Notes under the pieces: model-generated
Database searches by the model: none
Seen by the model: only the letters and a program-made list of their open reading frames with translations
Told to the model about the DNA's origin: nothing
NCBI GenBank assembly: GCA_032353305.1
Contig: JAUCNG010406693.1
Span: forward strand, 1 to 16,453
Direction: 5' to 3'
Length of the DNA stretch: 16,453 nucleotides
From: Cephalothrix spiralis
Taxonomy: Eukaryota; Nemertea; Palaeonemertea; Archinemertea; Cephalotrichidae
Shown here: in pieces, positions 11,517-16,453 of the stretch
Layout of the letters: each line of letters opens with the position of its first letter
Numbering within the stretch: the first letter of the stretch is position 1
Translations under genes and position numbers: made by a program

Positions 11517-11810
11517 GCGGCTGAAAAGGCTATTAAAGCAGCACTGTATGCAAGCAATGCGGATACCGGTAATATATGGGGCCATAATTTACACGAGCTG
11601 GCAAGTAGGACTGGTACCAGTCGTGATTCTGCAATAATGACAAATGTTGCAAGAATGACATCATTAGTGAGTGATTCTTCGTCCAACTTAATCTATCCCA
11701 ATTATTTAAATAGATTCCCGAATGAAAGTTATTCAAGAGGTAATGTTAATGAGCTACAGGAAGCAGCGAAAAACATTATTGACAGTGTTAAAACTAGGTT
11801 AGGCCTATAG
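11517..11810 (+). CDS. Sacsin-like protein, terminal exon (C-terminal half of HEPN domain)
   Basis: 97 codons and a TAG stop, residues 3060-3156. It opens with AAEKAIKAALYASN, the second HEPN helix, directly following YEWACYKCLQ of the previous exon. It then has WGHNLHELA, the typical HNLxxLA turn of HEPN domains, and a final helix, ELQEAAKNIIDSVKTRLGL. HEPN in sacsin is a dimerising, nucleotide-binding helical domain. No RxxxxH ribonuclease motif is seen here, so a nuclease role is not supported. The exon is recognisable only by homology and splice phase, because no ATG opens this frame. Confidence 0.92.
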   Translation, partial: AAEKAIKAALYASNADTGNIWGHNLHELASRTGTSRDSAIMTNVARMTSLVSDSSSNLIYPNYLNRFPNESYSRGNVNELQEAAKNIIDSVKTRLGL

Positions 11811-12310
11811 ATTTAAGTCCCAAACGATTGTGTGAGAGCGAAATTAGTGGCCTTAATCGTGCGCAAAGGAACTCTGTGCTATAATACCTCTGCACTTTTT
11901 AAAACTGAAAGTGACACTTATTGATACATTTTTGTACCTTTGACCAAAATTCATTTGTAGGTGTTTTTATGTAAATATAAATACCACGAAAAAGGGACTT
12001 TATAAGATGAAAATAGGTCATACATATACATATGTATGTACATATACTATGAACATATATTCAAGCATTTTGCCATATTAATCTCAAAAGCTAAGTTTAC
12101 AAAGTCATAATTTGATTTTTTTCCTAAAACATCATGATTGCTACAATAAAATATTTAAACAATATTCATTGATTTCGACTTTAAATAGCCGATTTATTTC
12201 TACAATTTATAGAACACCATGTAAATATTATTTTCACTATTATTTTATGTCCATGATGATGATCGATTGTAGACCCCAAAACACAAATAAAGGGTAAACT
12301 GTAAGATACT
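11811..12310 (+). other. Probable 3' UTR of the sacsin-like gene
   Basis: AT-rich, non-coding sequence after the TAG stop. It contains an imperfect palindrome at 12021-12040 with a perfect 12-bp core, ATACATATGTAT. Two AATAAA signals occur (12145-12150 and 12286-12291). The end is an estimate based on the second signal. Short open frames here look random. Confidence 0.55.
12286..12291 (+). promoter_or_regulatory. Candidate polyadenylation signal AATAAA
   Basis: AATAAA lies 476 bases after the sacsin-like stop codon, in ACACAAATAAAGGG. An earlier AATAAA (12145) and later ones (12633, 12966) also exist in this AT-rich stretch, so the one used is uncertain. Confidence 0.45.
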
Positions 12311-13049
12311 TATTTGACGTGTCGAGTGGTATATGGACATTATTAAACAGTTATTAAAAATTAAAGAAAATCTTTTTAAATTATCAAAAAATTCCTTAGT
12401 TTATTAGAAAATAAATTAAATTTTCAAAAATCGATTAAATTATTTAAAAATTAATTAGATTATTAAAATCAAAATCTTAATAAATTATTTTAAAATATGA
12501 AAGTATCAAATAATTTGGTTAACATTATTAATGAGTTTTGTCGACTTAGGTCAAAACCTTACACATAATTATCTAAAAGATACTGTAATTTAGTAGTTTT
12601 GGTTTAATTATATTTTCAATAATCATTATTTCAATAAATTGTATTATTGTCTACTGTTTTTGTTGTGTATAATTAATATTGTAATTTAATTATTTGTTTT
12701 CAATATTTTAATACTAGTTGCTTTAAACTTTTTAAATGTTCACAATTACCGAGCTGGTCTCACTAATTCTCATAATTTTTGTAAATATATAATGCATCTA
12801 CAGTGTAGTTATAAGAATTCAATTCTATGTAGAACCTCAGTTGCATATTTGTTTCAATTGATCTTTTTGAATAAGTATCTAATTTAGCAATTCCATTGAC
12901 CTATCGCAGAGAAGGCGGAGAGCTTTATGTAACGCATATATGTAGATTTTAAACATTAGATATTCAATAAATATATTCACTTTGATTACATTCTTGATTG
13001 CTCTATTTATCTTTTTAAATAATTATGTAAAATACAATGTTAGGCTACC
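12311..13049. other. AT-rich intergenic spacer between convergent genes
   Basis: From about 12340 to 12520 the sequence is a loosely repeating AAATTATTAAAA/AAATTTTCAAAA type of low complexity. The rest is plain AT-rich sequence with two more AATAAA words. No gene, RNA or clear repeat is visible. Confidence 0.6.
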
Positions 13050-13154
13050 CTGATAAATGCGCGCCTCGATTGCGGATTTGAATTTAGCACTACCACTCGA
13101 AGTGTGATAGTGCTTGATCAGCAAAGCAAAGAATTCTAATCTCGCATTTATCAG
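13050..13154. mobile_element. 105-bp foldback (MITE-like) palindromic element
   Basis: The outer arms are a perfect 12-bp inverted repeat, CTGATAAATGCG (13050-13061) with CGCATTTATCAG (13143-13154). Near the centre is a second hairpin, GCACTA ... CACT CGA AGTG ... TAGTGC. The two halves can therefore fold on each other almost end to end with interior mismatches. There is no coding capacity and no evident target-site duplication. It could be a tiny foldback transposon; a structured RNA is less likely. Confidence 0.65.
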
Positions 13155-13481
13155 AGTCCTGATCTGTTGAGAAAATCACCAGTCTATGATGGTCGCATAC
13201 CTAGCAACAAGTATTGTACAAGGGAAAATACGTACCTCACGCACTCGATAACTAGTGTAAGACGATTCCAACGCATTTGTTTTTATCTATCGATCGGAAT
13301 ATAAGGTGTTGCATGGTTAATCGAACAATTTTGTTGCTTAAATGCCCCGGTTTCATACCTTTTTTTATAAAACCTTTTACGCTCTTTGACCATTCTACCT
13401 TGATGATCTGACTGGTTCCCAGGCGCAGTCTATCGATAAGTTTATCTCATTAATAATTGAAAAAAAAGAAAAAAACTATTC
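13155..13481. other. Intergenic stretch without recognisable features
   Basis: No exon, repeat or RNA gene is seen on either strand. Only the short palindrome GATAAGTTTATC near 13435 and poly-A tracts just before the MITE copy were noticed. Confidence 0.5.
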
Positions 13482-13715
13482 GGAACAGATATTAAAATTT
13501 CATTTTAAATATAGGTCAAATCGGGGCGGGTCAAATCATTTTCAGAATTCTATTTTTTTTTGCCACCGACGCGATTTTTGAAAAAGTTGGTCCAAATTAT
13601 ATATTTTTTTATTGGCGATGAGAACTGAGAAAAATTCAAAATTTAAGTTTTTTTTGCGCCCGGCGACTTTATAAAAGGAAGTTTGCCGTAAACCAATCCA
13701 TAAAAAAGGCCTTAG
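13482..13715. mobile_element. Partial, diverged copy 2 of the intron-1 MITE
   Basis: It shares GGAACAGATATTAAA exactly with 365-379. The same order of landmarks follows: T-run then GCC(A/G)C(A/C)GACG, then GT(A)CCAAAT(A)AT with T-rich sequence, a CG-rich GCCCGGCG/CGTCGGCGG block, and the right terminal repeat CCGTAAACCAA followed by an A-run. The left half with its terminal repeat is missing. This is either 5' loss or insertion of a half element. Confidence 0.65.
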
Positions 13716-13754
13716 GCTTGCTTTTACGAAAACTGATTATGAGTTATAATATTA

Positions 13755-13992
13755 GTTTAAAATAAAATAACATTTATTAAAATCTTTGAATACAATCGAT
13801 TTCATTCCCCTAATACATGTATATGTAGAACTGCGTAATTTACGTATAATAGTGCTACGTGCATGATTAAGCCCTTACACTTCCGGGGAGACTCGGAGAC
13901 ATGACCATGTTGTTTCATCAACGGGCGTCTACGGTTTGTGGTATGATATCAGCCGACAGAGATGCGTATAATTATAGCAAAGGAATACAAAT
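13755..13992 (-). other. Probable 3' UTR of the PhzF/PBLD-like gene
   Basis: Non-coding sequence after the minus-strand stop. It reaches a minus-strand AATAAA about 215 bases downstream. The end is estimated as about 20 bases beyond that signal. Confidence 0.5.
13773..13778 (-). promoter_or_regulatory. Candidate polyadenylation signal (minus strand)
   Basis: TTTATT on the plus strand reads AATAAA on the minus strand. It lies about 215 bases after the stop of the PhzF/PBLD-like gene and fits as its poly(A) signal. Confidence 0.5.
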
Positions 13993-14114
13993 TTAATGTA
14001 AACGAATGTTTATACTCCCTTCAACGACGACAGTAGCCGGACCAGCGACCTCTATTGATTTTTCATCGATAACATGTACATGAAGATCTCCACCTCTTGA
14101 AGAGCATTGTCGGG
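13993..14114 (-). CDS. PhzF/PBLD-like protein, terminal exon
   Basis: On the minus strand, acceptor TTTATTCTTTCAG is followed by CC and 39 codons to TAA. The translation is (A)RQCSSRGGDLHVHVIDEK, then SIEVAGPATVVVEGSINIRLH. This is the C-terminal end of the PhzF-like fold: a Q-C/G-S-x-R-G-G-(D/E)-L strand, then G-x-A-x-V-V-x-E-G, as in animal phenazine-biosynthesis-like-domain proteins (human PBLD/MAWBP). That family resembles epimerases and isomerases, and its substrate in animals is unclear. The phase-1 split codon G|CC gives Ala when joined to the exon at 14643-14705. Codon use and splice sites look normal. Confidence 0.87.
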
Positions 14115-14642
14115 CTGAAAGAATAAATGGTTATTAAAAAATCGCATTTCCGAGGGCGTCGCCCTTGAAAAAAGTTAACGAGGATAACTAAAATACAATT
14201 TGAAGCATTTCAAATTCGAATCGATCCGCAGCACAATGACCCCTATTATCGAAACCGCAAAATTTATCTCGATGGGCCCTGAAGCTCCCCCAAACGGCGC
14301 TGTTATAGAGACAGAGTAAATGTATAGGTCACACATGTGAAATCGGTACCCATAAAGATCATTGGCCGCTTAATTGTCCCACAATCAAACGCGGGTCCCT
14401 AGACCCCATACTTCAAAAGTTAGGCAAGCTAAGACCTCTGGTTGCTAATTCGTCCCCAATCTCCCACCATCCTGTCGGAAATATTTTCCCGGTTGTCCAT
14501 TCCACTCATAGGCCTACTTTTAATAAATCAATGAACTGTAACCACTTGGAGAATTCGCCAAATCCTCTTATTTCAACAGGAGTCCGCCGTTTTTGAAGCC
14601 TCTATAAATAACCTACGTGCGGAAATTTGGAGAAGTACATAC
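14115..14642 (-). other. Last intron of the PhzF/PBLD-like gene
   Basis: A 528-bp phase-1 intron read on the minus strand, with donor GTATGT and acceptor TTTATTCTTTCAG. It contains a perfect short hairpin, AGGGC-GTC-GCCCT, at 14153-14165. Nothing else is recognised. Confidence 0.82.
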
Positions 14643-14705
14643 CATACATCGATGATTTTCCAAGTTCCTTCGACCAGTAACCTCCTAGAACAGTGTGTGC
14701 CGACC
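14643..14705 (-). CDS. PhzF/PBLD-like protein, 63-bp penultimate exon
   Basis: On the minus strand, acceptor ATTTTTCCTATCTTAG is followed by GG, 20 codons and one base before donor GTATGT. The codons read SAHTVLGGYWSKELGKSSMY. With the preceding split glycine this is the G-S-A-H-T motif that follows D-P-V-T/C in PhzF proteins and forms part of the active-site loop, then the conserved Y-W-x-K-x-L-G-K helix. Joined to the last exon it reads SSMYARQCSSRGG, in phase and with no missing residue. The catalytic glutamate and N-terminal domain are encoded by exons outside the window, beyond 16453. The exon is too short to find by ORF length. Confidence 0.85.
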
Positions 14706-14942
14706 CTAAGATAGGAAAAATAATGGTTCTAAAAATAAGTACGCGCGTATGCATGTAGTTAAAAAAGCTACCACCTAAGGCGAAGTTGTTTTATAAGGAA
14801 GGGATATGAATCGCTTTTGCCCTATTTTTATTTCCTCTTTTGCCATTATGAGGGTCCTGAAGGGGTTAAGCGTTGAACGCCGAAAAACGCTTACCGTGCA
14901 CCGTTTTTCTTAGCCGTGCACGCTTTGTCTTTTGATATTAAG

Positions 14943-15074
14943 CGTACACGTGAAGCGTGCAAACGACTTTTTACCGTAAACGTGAAGTGTGCATAAACAT
15001 TTATCGTAAACGTGAAGCGTGCAAACACTTTTACGATCTTTTACCGTAAGCGTGAAGCGTGAAAAGACTTTTAC
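14943..15074. repeat. Diverged short tandem array, 4 units of 30-40 bp
   Basis: Units start near 14943, 14975, 15005 and 15045. Each has the form CGTAAACGTGAAGCGTGCAA followed by a T-rich ACTTTTTAC tail. The third unit carries a ten-base TTTTACGATC-like extension. The array lies in the left part of the 823-bp element, and the varied spacing and mismatches argue against a CRISPR array. Confidence 0.8.
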
Positions 15075-15412
15075 TTGACTTAATAAACTATATCATAAGA
15101 AATTGCTGTTTAGGAATAATTCACAAAAGCTTCTGGTCAGCGATTGTTACATTGGACTTTAGTGTAGATCGAAATCGTGGTGAATTTTTATATTAATACA
15201 AATGTTCTTCGTCTCATTTAAATTATATAGCTTGCCGTAACTTTTGAGCAACAGGTAATGATATAACATTACTGATGAGGCCTATTTTATATTAGTGAGG
15301 CCTATTATCTATTGCCCTCATTGACGAAGATTTGGGTCTCCAAAATGCAATATAAGCCATTTGCGCGATGCACGGTTAACTGTTTTGCACGCTAAAACGC
15401 AAATTTTTTTCA

Positions 15413-15432
15413 GGGGCTTCGCCCCCGAAGCC
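15413..15432. repeat. GC-rich hairpin with two alternative stems
   Basis: GGGGC-TTC-GCCCC (15413-15425) and GGCTTC-GCCCCC-GAAGCC (15415-15432) overlap and are mutually exclusive perfect stems. They lie inside the 823-bp element, directly after a T-run. Confidence 0.75.
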
Positions 15433-15824
15433 ACCACCAACTCGAGCCCTCCTGGCTCATGGCCTCCGCCGTCAATAAACTCCCTCCAGTGAGCTAAAGC
15501 TAAGGCTAAAGCTCGCTCTCGTCTCCGGCGATCGTGACGTACATTTTTTCTTCTTATTTTTTTAACCGTGCAATCCGATTTCCTTACCGTGCACCCGATT
15601 TCTTAACCGTACATCGTGCAAACAGCCTATTCTTAAGCGTGCAGCGTGCAGGACCCTTCAGGACCCTCATTTATGACATTTAGATCGAGATATAAATGAC
15701 TCTTCTCTACAGGAATCCGATGTTATTTGTTTTATTTGCGCACGCGCATTTCTCGAAAACGGCCATGTTGTTATTTTTATTTTTTTTTTATGGATCAAAA
15801 GTATAGAGGTCATATAGGCTCAGA

Positions 15825-16387
15825 CGGGGGGGGGGGTTGTCTCGAAAGTGCAGGCACCAAACTGGGTGGTTGGGGTGTTTTGGGACATTGGTCTCACTTT
15901 CAAGACTACTTTCGTGACGTGGGTCTCCAGAGGCTTATGTCTTGAAAGTGAGCTTCTTGTCTCGATAATGGTATCCAGAGAGTTATGTCAGAAAAATGAT
16001 GCAAAATGTCAAAAAAGCGGTTCATACATATTTGAAATAGTTTAAATACTCGCACAATACTTTGCACAAAATTTTCTGCGTCTCAGTTCTTCTGGCAATA
16101 TTTTGCACATTCTTTTTAAATGCGCTCAAATTTGTTCCTGGAAAGGGTGGGTTCGAAAAGTGAAAAGAAATGTCAAATTATATTAGTGACGGTTTGGGAT
16201 GGTTTTTTTTAACCCTTGGCTAAAAAGTGAAACGAAATGTCAAGTTAGTAATTGTTTGGGGTGGGTGTTTTTGGGTGATGTCTGCGAAATGACGAAAATG
16301 TCAAGTTAGAGAAGGGATGAGGGGTGGTGGGTCACATATATTTCACTTCGAAGACGTTGGTGCCTGCACTTTCAAGACATTCCCCCT
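15825..16387. mobile_element. 563-bp hAT-like non-autonomous element with 8-bp target-site duplication
   Basis: TGTCTCGAAAGTGCAGGCAC (from 15838) is matched in reverse complement at 16357-16379, with one mismatch in 23. Outside these arms are a run of 11 G on the left and CCCCC on the right. The element is flanked by a perfect direct repeat, GGCTCAGA, at 15817-15824 and 16388-16395. An 8-bp duplication is characteristic of hAT elements. There is no transposase; short open frames inside it are chance. The interior repeats variants of TCTCGAAAGTG/GTCTTGAAAGTGA and AAATGTCAA several times. Confidence 0.88.
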
Positions 16388-16453
16388 GGCTCAGATGTGC
16401 CTATAACAACACTGTTTTCAAAAAATGAAAGTGTACTTTAGGCGCACGCATCG

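Larger units (their letters stand above)
14848..15670. mobile_element. 823-bp non-autonomous DNA element with 17-bp perfect terminal inverted repeats and CGTGCA motifs
   Basis: ATGAGGGTCCTGAAGGG (14848-14864) is exactly reverse-complemented at 15654-15670. Inside are nine direct CGTGCA hexamers clustered near both ends, and TTACCGTGCACC occurs twice (14891 and 15584). A short tandem array and a GC-rich hairpin (15413-15432) are also present. There is no coding capacity. If the ends are trimmed to GGGTCC...GGACCC, the flanks CATTATGA and CATTTATGA resemble an imperfect 8-bp target duplication, which would suit a hAT-like origin. The superfamily is uncertain. Confidence 0.82.
14706..16453 (-). 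other. Upstream intron of the PhzF/PBLD-like gene (partial)
   Basis: From the acceptor before the 63-bp exon to the end of the window no further PhzF-like exon was found on the minus strand. The D-P-V/T-G part expected just upstream is absent. The stretch is therefore intron of at least 1,748 bp. Two DNA elements fill most of it, and short open frames inside them are not genes. Confidence 0.7.

Noticed and set aside
11517-11810. HEPN domain as a toxin or ribonuclease of a defence system
   Set aside because: It is the C-terminal domain of a spliced sacsin-like protein and shows no RxxxxH motif.
12112-12297. 61-codon open frame after the sacsin stop
   Set aside because: It lies in AT-rich 3' UTR, has no domain, and includes the likely poly(A) signal.
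14943-15074. CRISPR-like array
   Set aside because: The units are degenerate, spacing varies from 30 to 40 bp, there are no unique spacers, and the array lies within a TIR element in an animal intron.
15727-16045. Two overlapping plus-strand open frames of 72 and 65 codons
   Set aside because: They start in low-complexity sequence and run through the terminal repeat of the hAT-like element. Their composition is not protein-like.

Overview
The window is animal nuclear DNA. It has AT-rich non-coding sequence, long exons joined by consensus GT-AG introns, vertebrate-style AATAAA signals and several short non-autonomous DNA transposons. Nothing bacterial is visible. The two genes are a giant sacsin-family protein with a C-terminal HEPN domain and a PhzF/PBLD-like protein. 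With the AT-richness and MITE load, they fit a marine invertebrate, perhaps a mollusc; that placement is inference only.

Positions 1-12.3 kb, plus strand: the 3' part of a sacsin-like gene. Four exons can be joined with matching phases: <1-57 (phase 1), 1298-2812 (phase 1), 3317-10923 (phase 0) and 11517-11810 (stop). Together they encode 3,156 residues plus stop, with the N-terminal part upstream of the window. In order they give the G-box onward of one sacsin repeat with a Bergerat-type ATPase fold, a second complete sacsin repeat, a long C-terminal region, a J-like segment whose HPD is replaced by ISD, and a HEPN domain split by the last intron. The residue numbers used here count from the first full codon in the window (position 3 = residue 1).

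Positions 12.3-13.75 kb: the spacer between two convergent genes. It holds AT-rich low-complexity DNA, a 105-bp foldback element and a partial copy of the same MITE family that sits in sacsin intron 1.

Positions 13.75-16.45 kb, minus strand: the 3' end of a PhzF/PBLD-like gene. It was recognised from two short exons (14643-14705 and 13993-14114) that join in phase and carry the family's GSAHT and RQCSSRGG motifs. Its upstream intron carries two further elements: an 823-bp element with 17-bp perfect terminal inverted repeats and many CGTGCA motifs, and a 563-bp hAT-like element with a perfect 8-bp target-site duplication.

I found no new multi-gene system. The most interesting signals are the HPD-less J domain, a perfect 15-bp inverted repeat inside the coding exon, a recent 30-bp in-frame tandem duplication, and the set of undescribed MITEs. 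The two genes have no evident functional link beyond being neighbours.
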